Part shown: positions 1 through 6,629 of the stretch, piece by piece | How the letters are laid out: every line of letters starts with the position of its first letter | Numbering within the stretch: the stretch's first letter is position 1 | Assembly: GCA_945907225.1 (NCBI GenBank) | Contig: CAMDSN010000034.1 | Location: forward strand, 1 to 10,916 | Direction of reading: 5' to 3' | From: Flavobacterium psychrophilum | Lineage (GTDB): Bacteria; Bacteroidota; Bacteroidia; Flavobacteriales; Flavobacteriaceae | Length of the DNA: 10,916 bases | Notes under the pieces: model-generated | What the model saw: only the letters and a program-made list of their open reading frames with translations | Told to the model about the DNA's origin: nothing | Database searches by the model: none | Made by a program: the position numbers and the translations under genes

Positions 1-22
1 AACGCTCTTTGAAACTTGCCAT
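1..22 (-). CDS. 5' end of an unidentified gene, cut by the window edge
   Basis: Only seven codons are inside the window (M-A-S-F-K-E-R), so the product cannot be named. The case for a real gene rests on what precedes the ATG at 22-20: a near-perfect Bacteroidota promoter on the same strand (-7 box at 46-39, -33 box at 70-67) that leaves a leader of about 10 nt. It lies downstream of serA in the same direction, but having its own promoter suggests independent transcription. What follows beyond position 1 is unknown. Confidence 0.5.
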
Positions 23-38
23 TTGCTTTAAAATTAAG

Positions 39-70
39 CAAAACTACTTAATTTAAATAAGGAGTACAAA
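39..70 (-). promoter_or_regulatory. Bacteroidota-type promoter for the left-edge gene
   Basis: Read on the minus strand, TTTG (70-67) is followed after exactly 20 nt by TAGTTTTG (46-39). This matches the Bacteroidota housekeeping consensus TTTG-N17-23-TAnnTTTG at all fixed positions. Transcription would start around 32-34, about 10-12 nt before the ATG at 22. Confidence 0.65.
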
Positions 71-86
71 TTCTTTAAGAAGTACT
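63..86. repeat. Imperfect inverted repeat overlapping the -33 box
   Basis: Arms AGTAC (63-67) plus TTCTT (71-75) face AAGAA (77-81) plus GTACT (82-86), giving 10 paired positions with an unpaired AAA at 68-70 and a one-base centre. It covers the -33 element of the leftward promoter and lies in the 117-bp gap after serA. It could be an operator for the left-edge gene or a weak serA terminator. No convincing T-run follows it on the minus strand, so the terminator reading is poor. Confidence 0.35.
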
Positions 87-139
87 TTGTTATATATTAA
101 AATGAAAACAAGTTGAATTTACTTATCAAACGTAATAAA

Positions 140-1093
140 TTATTTTTTCATTAATGTAATAACTTGCTCTGCCAGTTCAGTTCCAATTCGATCTTGAGCT
201 TCCAATGTTGCAGCGCCAATATGAGGTGTTAATGAAATTTTAGGGTGCATTAAAATTCTGATTTCAGGTGTTGGTTCATTTTCAAAAACATCTAAACCGG
301 CAAATAAAACTTTCTCACTATCTAATGCATCAATTAGTGCTATTTCATCAATTATGCCGCCCCGCGAACAATTTACAATACCTACATTCTCTTTCATTAA
401 AGAAAATTCGTTTGTTCCAATAAGGTAACCTCCTTGAGCCGGAACGTGAAGTGTTATGAAATCGGCATTTTTTAGAACCTCTTCTATGGATTGTGTACTT
501 AGCGCTATGTTTATAGATTGGCCATTGAAAAAATCAACTTTTATAATGGCATTTTCTATAAATTTATCTGTTGCAATAACATTCATTCCAAGTCCAAAAG
601 CCATTTTCGCTACAGCTTGACCTATTCTGCCAAATCCAATTATACCTAATTTTTTTCCGCGCAATTCAATTCCGTTAGCATAGGCTTTTTTTAAGTTTTC
701 AAATTTAGAGTCTCCTTCTAAAGGCATATTTCTATTTGAATCATGAAGGAATCGTACACCTGAGAACAAATGAGCAAATACTAATTCGGCTACACTTTCA
801 GAAGAGGAAGCCGGGGTATTAATTACATTTATTCCTTTACTTCGAGCATAATCAACATCTATATTATCCATACCAACGCCACCTCTACCAATGATTTTTA
901 GGGTTGGGCAATTGTCAATAATATCTCTTCGAACTTTAGTAGCACTTCTCACCAAGATTACTTCAATCTTGTTTTCGTTAATATAATTAGCAACTTGTTC
1001 TTGTGCAACTTTAGTTGTTATTACTTCAAAACCACCTGCTTCTAATGCTTTAATTCCACTTTTAGAAATTCCGTCATTGGCTAATACTTTCAT
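140..1093 (-). CDS. serA: D-3-phosphoglycerate dehydrogenase (short form, no ACT domain)
   Basis: NAD-dependent D-2-hydroxyacid dehydrogenase of 317 aa, predicted to be cytosolic and to oxidise 3-phosphoglycerate to 3-phosphohydroxypyruvate, the first step of serine synthesis. Visible motifs are the nucleotide-binding loop GFGRIG (153-158), the SRGG segment carrying catalytic Arg244, the DVFENEP segment with Glu273, and catalytic His291 in TPHIGAAT. GRGGVGMDNID (69-79) is the usual substrate-side motif. The protein ends right after the C-terminal helix of the substrate domain, so it lacks the serine-sensing ACT region found in long SerA forms. The specific function is inferred mainly from serC lying 101 nt upstream on the same strand; family members acting on other 2-hydroxyacids look similar. 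The start is an ATG. No good promoter is visible just upstream, so cotranscription with serC is likely. Confidence 0.88.
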   Translation of the reverse strand: MKVLANDGISKSGIKALEAGGFEVITTKVAQEQVANYINENKIEVILVRSATKVRRDIIDNCPTLKIIGRGGVGMDNIDVDYARSKGINVINTPASSSESVAELVFAHLFSGVRFLHDSNRNMPLEGDSKFENLKKAYANGIELRGKKLGIIGFGRIGQAVAKMAFGLGMNVIATDKFIENAIIKVDFFNGQSINIALSTQSIEEVLKNADFITLHVPAQGGYLIGTNEFSLMKENVGIVNCSRGGIIDEIALIDALDSEKVLFAGLDVFENEPTPEIRILMHPKISLTPHIGAATLEAQDRIGTELAEQVITLMKK

Positions 1094-1194
1094 TTTATTT
1101 GTTTTTTGAAATATACAGTAAACTATTTTTGATATCTGTTATTAATATGTTTGAACTATCTTAATTTCCAAATAGTTATGATTTGGATTGACTA

Positions 1195-2277
1195 TTAATT
1201 TGTGTTATTTACAATTTTTTCTAATTCTTTCATTACATCCACTAAAACTTGAACACTCTCTAGTGGCAAAGCGTTATACATAGATGCTCGATATCCCCCA
1301 ACAGATCGGTGGCCTGCCAATCCAGAAATTCCGGCTTCTTTCCACATCATGTCAAAACGCTCTTGGTTTTTTTCGTCAACTAACAGAAATGTTGCATTCA
1401 TGTTACTTCTATCATTTTGGTTAGCAGTTCCATAAAATAACGGGTTTCTATCAATTTCATTATACAGCAAATTTGCTTTGGCTTCATTATTTTTTTCAAT
1501 TTCTGAAATTCCTCCCTTATTTTTTAACCATTGTAAAGTGAGAAGACAAGTATAGACAGAAAAAACTGCGGGTGTATTAAACATACTTTCTGCCTTGATA
1601 TGTTTTTCATAATCAAGAAAACTCGGAATATTTCTACCCGATTTTCCTAGTATTTCTTCTTTTACAATGACCAAAGTGGTGCCCGCTGCTCCCATGTTTT
1701 TTTGGGCACCAGCATAAATCAAATCAAATTGAGTAAAATCCAATGTTCTAGAGAAAATATCAGAACTCATATCACATACTATTGGAATATTAGCTTTAGG
1801 AAATGATTTCATTTGAGTTCCAAATATTGTATTATTACTCGTGCAATGAAAATAATTAGCATCGGTTGGAATGGAATAATCCGAAGGAATATTATTGTAG
1901 TTTTGATCTTTTGAAGAGGCTACAACAATGGTTTCTCCAAATAATTTTGCTTCTTTTATTGCATTATTTGCCCAAGTCCCCGTGTCTAAGTATGCAGCTT
2001 TGCCGTCAACTTTCATTAAATTAGAGGGAACCATCAAAAATTCTAAACTTGCACCCCCATGAAGAAATAATGCTTGGTATCCTTTCCCTTCAAGACCTAA
2101 AAGCTCTAAGGCCAAAGCCCTAGCTTCATCCATAATTTTTATAAAATCTTTACTTCGATGGGAAATTTCTAATAACGATAAATTAGAATTATTGAAATTT
2201 AAAACGGCTTGAGCAGATTTTTCAAAGACGTCTTGAGGTAAAATACATGGACCTGCGCTGTAATTGTGTTTTTTCAT
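1195..2277 (-). CDS. serC: Phosphoserine aminotransferase
   Basis: PLP-dependent class V aminotransferase of 360 aa that converts 3-phosphohydroxypyruvate plus glutamate to phosphoserine, the step after SerA. SerC enzymes also act on the hydroxythreonine-phosphate precursor in PLP synthesis. Visible features are the N-terminal NYSAGP signature (5-10), the EISHRS motif (37-42), HGGAS in the phosphate-binding loop (73-77), TGTW (99-102), SSDI (171-174), and AQKN with the PLP-binding Lys193. The frame is open five codons further to a TTG at 2292, but ATG at 2277 gives the family-typical beginning M-K-K-H-N-Y-S-A-G-P and is used here. It sits between the acyl-CoA reductase and serA, same strand. 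No phosphoserine phosphatase is in the window. Confidence 0.95.
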   Translation of the reverse strand: MKKHNYSAGPCILPQDVFEKSAQAVLNFNNSNLSLLEISHRSKDFIKIMDEARALALELLGLEGKGYQALFLHGGASLEFLMVPSNLMKVDGKAAYLDTGTWANNAIKEAKLFGETIVVASSKDQNYNNIPSDYSIPTDANYFHCTSNNTIFGTQMKSFPKANIPIVCDMSSDIFSRTLDFTQFDLIYAGAQKNMGAAGTTLVIVKEEILGKSGRNIPSFLDYEKHIKAESMFNTPAVFSVYTCLLTLQWLKNKGGISEIEKNNEAKANLLYNEIDRNPLFYGTANQNDRSNMNATFLLVDEKNQERFDMMWKEAGISGLAGHRSVGGYRASMYNALPLESVQVLVDVMKELEKIVNNTN

Positions 2278-2404
2278 GATATATAACTTCAATAAATGAA
2301 ATGCAAATTTCGGAAACTAAATTGTACTAATTGATTTCGTATTTTAATGGCATGCTAGGTTATTATCAACGAAAACGATATTGTTTATAAGAATTAAAAT
2401 AAAC

Positions 2405-3463
2405 TCAGAGTGAGGTTAAAAAGCTTAATGTATCAACATTATCGGCATAATCCCAAAGATTTGGTTTTTGTGTTTGGCCAAAAGGGATTGAGTTTTCAAT
2501 TTTATTATTAGAAACAATACATTGCAATTGTTCAGTACGATTTTTTAACTCAATTTGAACATCTGAAAGGGTATCGTAAAATTCGTAAAAAACTGATGAG
2601 ATAGGAGAGGCGTAGCTTGAGTCTTCTTTTAAGGTCAAAAATTCATTGTCTAATAGTTTAAAATTACTCATCAAAAAAACAGCTTTGTTGTAATCGTAAT
2701 TATTTGAATATTTTTCATAAAAAATTACCTCTTTAAATTCATAGATTGCATTAAAAAAGGCTTCAAAATTATAACCTTTAGGCACAAATAGCTTTGAAAC
2801 ATTTCTACAACCTAAACCAAAATACCTGAAAATATCTGAACCTAAATTTACTAAATCTTCATGGGATTCATTTCCGTCTAAAACAGCAACAGAATTTCTA
2901 TTTTTACGAATAATATTAGGCTTGTTTTTAAAGTAAAACTCAAAATAGCGTGCTGTGTTATTGCTTCCGGTAGCAATTACTGCATCAAAATTCTCTAATT
3001 TACCATCAGTAAATTGAATAAAATCCGATAAATTTGAATTGCAATGAATGAGATAGTTGGCTAAAAATTTGATTAAATAGTGATCATTTGATGACGTCTT
3101 TACTTGTGCCTTATTTCCTGAAATCAATACACAAATAAAATCGTGAAATCCAACTAATGGAATATTTCCAGCTAAAATTAATCCAACTGTTTTAGGTTCT
3201 CCGGTTGATAGGGTATAAGGAGAAAGCCATTTAGCTAGGTTTTCTTTTGTTAAAGCATCAGCCCAAGATTGAATAGCAAAATATACTTGATCGGGCGTGA
3301 ACCAGCCATTGTGAGATTGAGAAAGCGTAATTAAATTTTTAAATTCTTCAAAAAACAAATCATTATGTAAGACATCAATTTTTTGATGCTGCTCTTTGAG
3401 GTTAAACTGTCTTAAAAAATTTCCTAGTTCAATAAAAGAGGACTCTATGCTATTAGGATCCAT
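2405..3463 (-). CDS. LuxC-like acyl-CoA reductase family protein
   Basis: Protein of 352 aa that I recognise as the acyl-CoA reductase (LuxC) family. These are aldehyde-dehydrogenase-like enzymes that reduce an activated fatty acyl group to an aldehyde through a cysteine thioester. The likely nucleophile is Cys219 in the segment YFGLGCRNVSKL. The nucleotide-binding part includes VGLILAGNIPLVGFHD (93-108) and VIATGSNNTARYFE (162-175). The C-terminal PFGQTQKPNLWDY (327-339) is typical of the Bacteroidota subgroup. No luciferase (luxAB) or transferase/synthetase (luxD, luxE) partner is nearby, so bioluminescence is not implied. The physiological substrate is unknown. The gene is divergent from a 2[4Fe-4S] ferredoxin, sharing a palindromic promoter region, and lies 127 nt upstream of serC. 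The ATG start fits a promoter with a leader of about 35 nt. Confidence 0.82.
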   Translation of the reverse strand: MDPNSIESSFIELGNFLRQFNLKEQHQKIDVLHNDLFFEEFKNLITLSQSHNGWFTPDQVYFAIQSWADALTKENLAKWLSPYTLSTGEPKTVGLILAGNIPLVGFHDFICVLISGNKAQVKTSSNDHYLIKFLANYLIHCNSNLSDFIQFTDGKLENFDAVIATGSNNTARYFEFYFKNKPNIIRKNRNSVAVLDGNESHEDLVNLGSDIFRYFGLGCRNVSKLFVPKGYNFEAFFNAIYEFKEVIFYEKYSNNYDYNKAVFLMSNFKLLDNEFLTLKEDSSYASPISSVFYEFYDTLSDVQIELKNRTEQLQCIVSNNKIENSIPFGQTQKPNLWDYADNVDTLSFLTSL

Positions 3464-3468
3464 TTAGA

Positions 3469-3500
3469 TTTGGATATAAAGTGATTAGATTGTAATTTTG
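3469..3500 (+). promoter_or_regulatory. Ferredoxin promoter (TTTG-N20-TAATTTTG)
   Basis: TTTG at 3469-3472 and TAATTTTG at 3493-3500 are separated by 20 nt, a full match to the Bacteroidota -33/-7 consensus. The predicted start is near 3505-3507, leaving a leader of about 20 nt before the ferredoxin ATG at 3526. The -7 box is the left half of the palindrome at 3493-3510. Confidence 0.7.
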
Positions 3501-3510
3501 TACAAAATTA
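3493..3510. repeat. 18-bp perfect palindrome holding both -7 boxes
   Basis: TAATTTTGTACAAAATTA equals its own reverse complement over all 18 positions, centred on GTAC. The left half is the -7 element for the ferredoxin and the right half, read on the other strand, is the -7 element for the acyl-CoA reductase. It may also be the binding site of a dimeric regulator. The sequence shows the symmetry; the regulatory role is inferred. Confidence 0.6.
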
Positions 3511-3532
3511 ATTAAAAAAAATACTATGGCAA
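3503..3532 (-). promoter_or_regulatory. Acyl-CoA reductase promoter (TTG-N19-TAATTTTG)
   Basis: On the minus strand TTG (3532-3530) precedes TAATTTTG (3510-3503) by 19 nt. The -7 box is perfect and the -33 box has the minimal TTG form, which lies inside the first codons of the ferredoxin gene. The predicted start near 3496-3498 gives a leader of roughly 35 nt before ATG 3463. It cannot be occupied by polymerase at the same time as the plus-strand promoter. Confidence 0.5.
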
Positions 3533-3876
3533 TCATTATAACAGACGAATGTATTAATTGTGGTGCTTGTGAACCAGAATGTCCTAATACTGCAATCTAT
3601 GAAGGTGCTGATGATTGGCGCTATAAAGATGGAACTAAATTAAAGGGGGTAGTTGTTTTGCCAGACGGTACTGAAATTGATTCTAATGCTGCGCAAACGC
3701 CAATATCTGATGATGTATACTATATTGTTCCAGGAAAATGTACTGAGTGTAAAGGGTTTCATGATGAACCTCAATGTGCTGCGGTTTGTCCCGTAGATTG
3801 TTGCATCCCAGATGTTAATCATGTTGAAAGTGAAGAGACATTAGTAAACAGACAATCTTTTTTACACAACGAATAA
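3526..3876 (+). CDS. 2[4Fe-4S] (dicluster) ferredoxin
   Basis: Small cytosolic electron carrier of 116 aa. The first cluster motif is C-x2-C-x2-C-x3-C-P (Cys9, 12, 15, 19). The second is C-x2-C-x8-C-x3-C-P (Cys72, 75, 84, 88), followed by a Cys92-Cys93 pair. The eight-residue spacing inside the second motif and the tail after it resemble the Allochromatium-type (Alvin) ferredoxins, which work at very low potential. An acidic, hydrophilic stretch at about 36-64 separates the two motifs and is longer than in classical clostridial ferredoxins. The gene has its own promoter and is transcribed away from the acyl-CoA reductase; its 3' end faces the next gene with a 14-nt gap. Its redox partner is not known. 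Confidence 0.92.
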   Translation: MAIIITDECINCGACEPECPNTAIYEGADDWRYKDGTKLKGVVVLPDGTEIDSNAAQTPISDDVYYIVPGKCTECKGFHDEPQCAAVCPVDCCIPDVNHVESEETLVNRQSFLHNE

Positions 3877-3890
3877 TATTTTATTTCAAT

Positions 3891-4277
3891 TTATCGAGAT
3901 GATGTTGTCTCTGATTTAATTTTAAATTTTCCTTTTGCACTGTATGGATACATTTTTTTGTGTATTTGTATCATTTGAGAAGGATCATTATCTTCAAAAT
4001 CAGTTATAGGTAATTTCACATTATTGTAAATAGAATAGCCTCCATAATTGCTAGGCAGATTTTCTGCAACTTCCCATTTTCCTCCTATTTTGTAATGGTA
4101 TATCAATTCAAGATTGTCAAAATAAGCTTCTAGATTAGGAAAGTAATAATAACGTACGACGCAATTTGTTTCTGGGTCGATTGGTAATTTACTACTATCT
4201 TTTGGTGTTGTTTGGGCTTTTAATTGATAAAGATTAAAAAGCAACACGAAACAAATTAAGTTTTTAAATGATTTCAT
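3891..4277 (-). CDS. Small exported protein of unknown function
   Basis: I do not recognise this 128-aa protein. It starts with a clear Sec signal peptide: a lysine-containing start, hydrophobic core at about 7-17, and probable cleavage after Ala21 in LKAQ, a form common in flavobacteria. There is no cysteine after the cleavage site, so it is not a lipoprotein. The mature part, about 107 aa, is rich in tyrosine and asparagine (RYYYFPN at 42-48, NYGGYSIYNN at 77-86) and ends in a basic stretch. It has no second membrane segment, no C-terminal sorting domain and only one cysteine in the mature part (Cys39). It converges on the ferredoxin gene and lies 159 nt downstream of the MscS-type gene, so it is probably transcribed alone. 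The signal peptide and the ATG make it a likely real gene. Confidence 0.7.
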   Translation of the reverse strand: MKSFKNLICFVLLFNLYQLKAQTTPKDSSKLPIDPETNCVVRYYYFPNLEAYFDNLELIYHYKIGGKWEVAENLPSNYGGYSIYNNVKLPITDFEDNDPSQMIQIHKKMYPYSAKGKFKIKSETTSSR

Positions 4278-4330
4278 ATTTAAAGTATTTATTTGTTACA
4301 ATTTATAGTTAAAAACTAAAAATCAAGTCA

Positions 4331-4338
4331 CAAATATA
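4331..4338 (-). promoter_or_regulatory. Possible -7 box for the exported protein gene
   Basis: Minus-strand TATATTTG (4338-4331) fits TAnnTTTG and would give a leader of about 48 nt. No clear -33 TTTG lies 17-23 nt upstream (only CTG at 4362-4360). In a 159-bp gap this AT-rich, chance matches are common. Confidence 0.3.
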
Positions 4339-4436
4339 TTAAATACAAATTAAAAAAATCAGTTTAAATGCATAAAAAATCGATAAAATATATAAACAAA
4401 AGTATTTTTGTAGGTTTAAATTTACTTTTAGATTTA

Positions 4437-4967
4437 TTAATCTGTAAACTCTTTATTTTCATGTTTGGGTTTTAATATAGAAATTCCCTTTTGTAGTAAA
4501 AGATTATTTGGATAGGTAATTTGCTCTCCTGATTCGGTTTTTAAATAAACATAAAATGCTTTAATGTCTTCTATTTCTGCCTGTATAGTAAAATCTTTAT
4601 CGTGAATATATATAATGTCTCCAATTCGGAATGGAAAAAAGAAAAACAGAATAATTCCAGAAGTTATATTACTTAAAATCGACCATTGCGCAAATAGCGC
4701 CACACCTACTACAGTTGTTATGGATGATAAAGTAATTAAAATGTCTTTTTTTTGTACCCCCCATATAATTATTACTGTGAAAAGTGCAATAATATTAATG
4801 AGAAGATGTACGTATTTCACTACCATGTTTGTTCTATTTTCCATGATATAAGCAACCTTGGCATATCTCCTTATTAATTTAGCAGAAATTATTCTAAGAA
4901 AAATGATAACTATAAGTAGTATGCCTGTTGCAATGATTTCCATTGTGAAAGTTCTTAAAAATGTCAT
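4437..4967 (-). CDS. Minimal MscS-type mechanosensitive channel protein
   Basis: Inner-membrane protein of 176 aa from the small-conductance mechanosensitive channel family, which opens under membrane tension to release solutes after osmotic downshift. Three membrane segments are visible (about 10-29, 52-70 and 81-109). The third holds the pore-helix pattern GVALFAQWSILSNITSGI (88-105), followed by FPFRIGD (111-117) opening the MscS beta domain and YPNNLLLQKGI (152-162) closing it. The protein ends there. E. coli MscS has 286 residues, and the C-terminal alpha/beta part that forms the cytoplasmic cage is absent here. Since it ends cleanly after the beta domain, this looks like a natural short form rather than a frameshift. 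The gene lies 74 nt downstream of maf on the same strand. A second in-frame ATG at residue 9 is an alternative start. Confidence 0.85.
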   Translation of the reverse strand: MTFLRTFTMEIIATGILLIVIIFLRIISAKLIRRYAKVAYIMENRTNMVVKYVHLLINIIALFTVIIIWGVQKKDILITLSSITTVVGVALFAQWSILSNITSGIILFFFFPFRIGDIIYIHDKDFTIQAEIEDIKAFYVYLKTESGEQITYPNNLLLQKGISILKPKHENKEFTD

Positions 4968-5041
4968 GTCAGTTTTTTATTTATGGATGTAAAAATATAT
5001 TGGGTATTGTTGTGTTTAAAAAATATTATTTGTTCAATTTA

Positions 5042-5638
5042 TTAATTACATTCATTAAAGTTATGAGTTAAAAATTGATACACCTTTTCAGTTGGCAAGC
5101 CAACAACATTAGTGTATGATCCTTCAATTTTTGATATCCCAATTAGTCCAATCCAGTCTTGTATTCCATACCCACCTGCTTTATCAAAGGGCTTGTAGGT
5201 ACTAATGTAATAATGAATTGTTTCATCGGATAATTTATTAAATGTTACTTTAGTGATGTCATGAATTAGGGTTGTTTTTGATGTAGTTTTAAAGCAAACA
5301 GATGTAATTACCTCATGTGTTTGGTTTGATAAGGTTTTTAGTATTGAAACCGCATCATCATAATCTTTTGGTTTTCCTAAGGCAACATTATTAAGCCACA
5401 CAATTGTATCACTTGTAATTAAGAGTTCACCCGACTCAATTTCACCATCAAATGCATTAGCTTTTAATTTGGCTAAATAATTGGTAATTTCCACGCTTGT
5501 TAAATGATCTGGATAAATTTCTTCAATATTTTTCAATCGGACTTCAAAATCTAGTCCCATGTCTGAGAGAAATTGTTTCCTTCGTGGAGATCCGGAAGCT
5601 AATATTATTTTGTATCCTTTGAGTTTATCATTTAACAT
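5042..5638 (-). CDS. maf: Maf-like nucleoside triphosphate pyrophosphatase (dTTP/UTP type)
   Basis: Cytosolic protein of 198 aa that hydrolyses NTPs to NMP plus pyrophosphate and is thought to remove non-canonical or excess nucleotides; Maf was originally linked to septum inhibition. Motifs visible are the N-terminal ASGSPRRKQ (14-22), SDT with catalytic Asp77 (76-78), GKP (88-90), DKAGGYGIQ (152-160) and EGSYTNVVGLP (172-182). The DKAG-YGIQ form points to the YhdE/Maf dTTP-UTP subgroup rather than the YceF m7GTP subgroup. Its ATG lies inside the end of the UbiA gene (11-nt overlap), indicating translational coupling. The length is normal for the family. Confidence 0.93.
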   Translation of the reverse strand: MLNDKLKGYKIILASGSPRRKQFLSDMGLDFEVRLKNIEEIYPDHLTSVEITNYLAKLKANAFDGEIESGELLITSDTIVWLNNVALGKPKDYDDAVSILKTLSNQTHEVITSVCFKTTSKTTLIHDITKVTFNKLSDETIHYYISTYKPFDKAGGYGIQDWIGLIGISKIEGSYTNVVGLPTEKVYQFLTHNFNECN

Positions 5639-6560
5639 TGTATTTGATGTTTAAATTAATCATGAGAATTGATAGAATACCAAAAAATATAATCCACTTT
5701 AAGACCTTACTAATGAATGAAAACTGAGCTTTTTCTTTTGCTTGCCATACTTTCACAGCAACAAATATTAATGGAGCTACAATAAAAACGAAAGCGTAAA
5801 CAACCGAATAATACAATTTAGTTACTACCATATTTTTATAAATATAAGCTAGTAAAAGGAGTAAAGCACCGCTAGTAAGTAAACTGGCTATCTTTGTTGT
5901 TATTGCATTACCTAATGCAATGGGTAATGTATTCATTCCGTTATTTTTGTCGCCTTCAATATCTTCCATGTCTTTAATTAATTCACGTATGAAATTAATT
6001 ATAAAAGTAAAAATGGCATAGTCAATTAGAATTGAAAATAGAAGTCCCATTTTTGCTTGATTTTCTATATAAGTTGTGGGTAAAAGATCAAATAATCCAA
6101 TTATGACAACACTAAATGAAAGTAAAAGGGCAACAATGATATTACCAATAATTATCATTTGTTTCAGGGTGGTTGCATACATATACAACGTAGCTGATAT
6201 TATGATAAAGACACCGGCAAAGCTGGGTTTTTGAATTACATTTGCTAAATAATATCCGATACAAACACCAATAATATTTAGAGCAAAATATAAATTATAG
6301 GCGTTTTTTTCTGAAATAATTTGACTGGCTATTACATTTTCTTTTTTATTGTCGTAATCGGTTTCTTGGTCAAAAATATCATTGATAATATAACCAGCGG
6401 CAGCTATTAATATAGTTGCTAATACTAATAGACCATATTGCCAATCTGAAAGTGATAAAACGATATTGTTCTGAAATTTTAAAAAGCCATAACGAAAAAG
6501 CAACTGCATAAAAGCAAGCAGCAGAAGGTTTTGGTAACGTATTAGTTTTAGGTATTTCAT
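5628..6560 (-). CDS. UbiA-family prenyltransferase, geranylgeranylglyceryl-phosphate transferase-like
   Basis: Integral membrane protein of 310 aa with about eight or nine hydrophobic helices. Both UbiA aspartate motifs are present: NDIFDQETD (60-68, with Asn60, Asp61, Asp64, Asp68) and DMEDIEGD (197-204, with Asp197, Asp200, Asp204). These hold Mg2+ and the prenyl diphosphate. Close relatives in Bacteroidota are usually named geranylgeranylglycerol-phosphate geranylgeranyltransferase, the archaeal-lipid DGGGP synthase type. That name is by homology, and the acceptor is not visible from sequence. MenA (menaquinone) or haem O/A synthases are alternatives; the lack of quinone or haem genes nearby makes them less likely. 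The gene lies between a KdsC-type phosphatase (84 nt upstream) and maf (overlapping). Confidence 0.85.
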   Translation of the reverse strand: MKYLKLIRYQNLLLLAFMQLLFRYGFLKFQNNIVLSLSDWQYGLLVLATILIAAAGYIINDIFDQETDYDNKKENVIASQIISEKNAYNLYFALNIIGVCIGYYLANVIQKPSFAGVFIIISATLYMYATTLKQMIIIGNIIVALLLSFSVVIIGLFDLLPTTYIENQAKMGLLFSILIDYAIFTFIINFIRELIKDMEDIEGDKNNGMNTLPIALGNAITTKIASLLTSGALLLLLAYIYKNMVVTKLYYSVVYAFVFIVAPLIFVAVKVWQAKEKAQFSFISKVLKWIIFFGILSILMINLNIKYNVK

Positions 6561-6603
6561 ATAAAAGTGTTCAGTATTAAGATTTTAGTATTCAAATTAG
6601 TTT

Positions 6604-6629
6604 TCAGTCACAGTTTTTCTGCGTACTGA
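6604..6629. repeat. Hairpin repeat in the kdsC-ubiA gap, CAGT/ACTG-rich
   Basis: Arm TCAGTCACAG (6604-6613), a five-T loop (6614-6618) and arm CTGCGTACTGA (6619-6629) form a ten-pair stem with one bulged base (6624) and one mismatch that becomes G-U in the minus-strand transcript. The whole gap 6561-6644 is built of related short words: CAGTATT, TAGTATT, AGTTTTCAGT, ACTGAGACTG, TTTACTG, CGACTA. It interrupts an otherwise overlapping run of genes. It resembles degenerate CAGT-type intergenic repeats that I recall from flavobacterial genomes. It could act as an mRNA stability or attenuation element. Confidence 0.55.

Noticed and set aside
2405..3463. Possible bioluminescence locus because of LuxC similarity
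   Set aside because: There are no luxA, luxB, luxD or luxE genes nearby; LuxC-like proteins also occur in non-luminous Bacteroidota.
3640..3822. 60-codon minus-strand frame inside the ferredoxin gene
   Set aside because: It lies wholly antisense to a strongly supported ferredoxin and its translation resembles no family.
4398..4429. Inverted repeat AAAAGTA / TACTTTT downstream of the MscS-type gene, possible terminator
   Set aside because: The stem is seven pairs, nearly all A-T, with an 18-nt loop and no clean T-run after it; too weak to call.
4368..4475. 35-codon plus-strand frame encoding a hydrophobic peptide
   Set aside because: It has ATG and stop but no promoter at a proper distance, and its 3' part is antisense to the end of the MscS-type gene. 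Chance frames of this size are expected in DNA this AT-rich.
4615..4851. 78-codon plus-strand frame inside the MscS-type gene
   Set aside because: It is antisense to a well-supported membrane protein; its hydrophobic composition is a by-product of the opposite strand.
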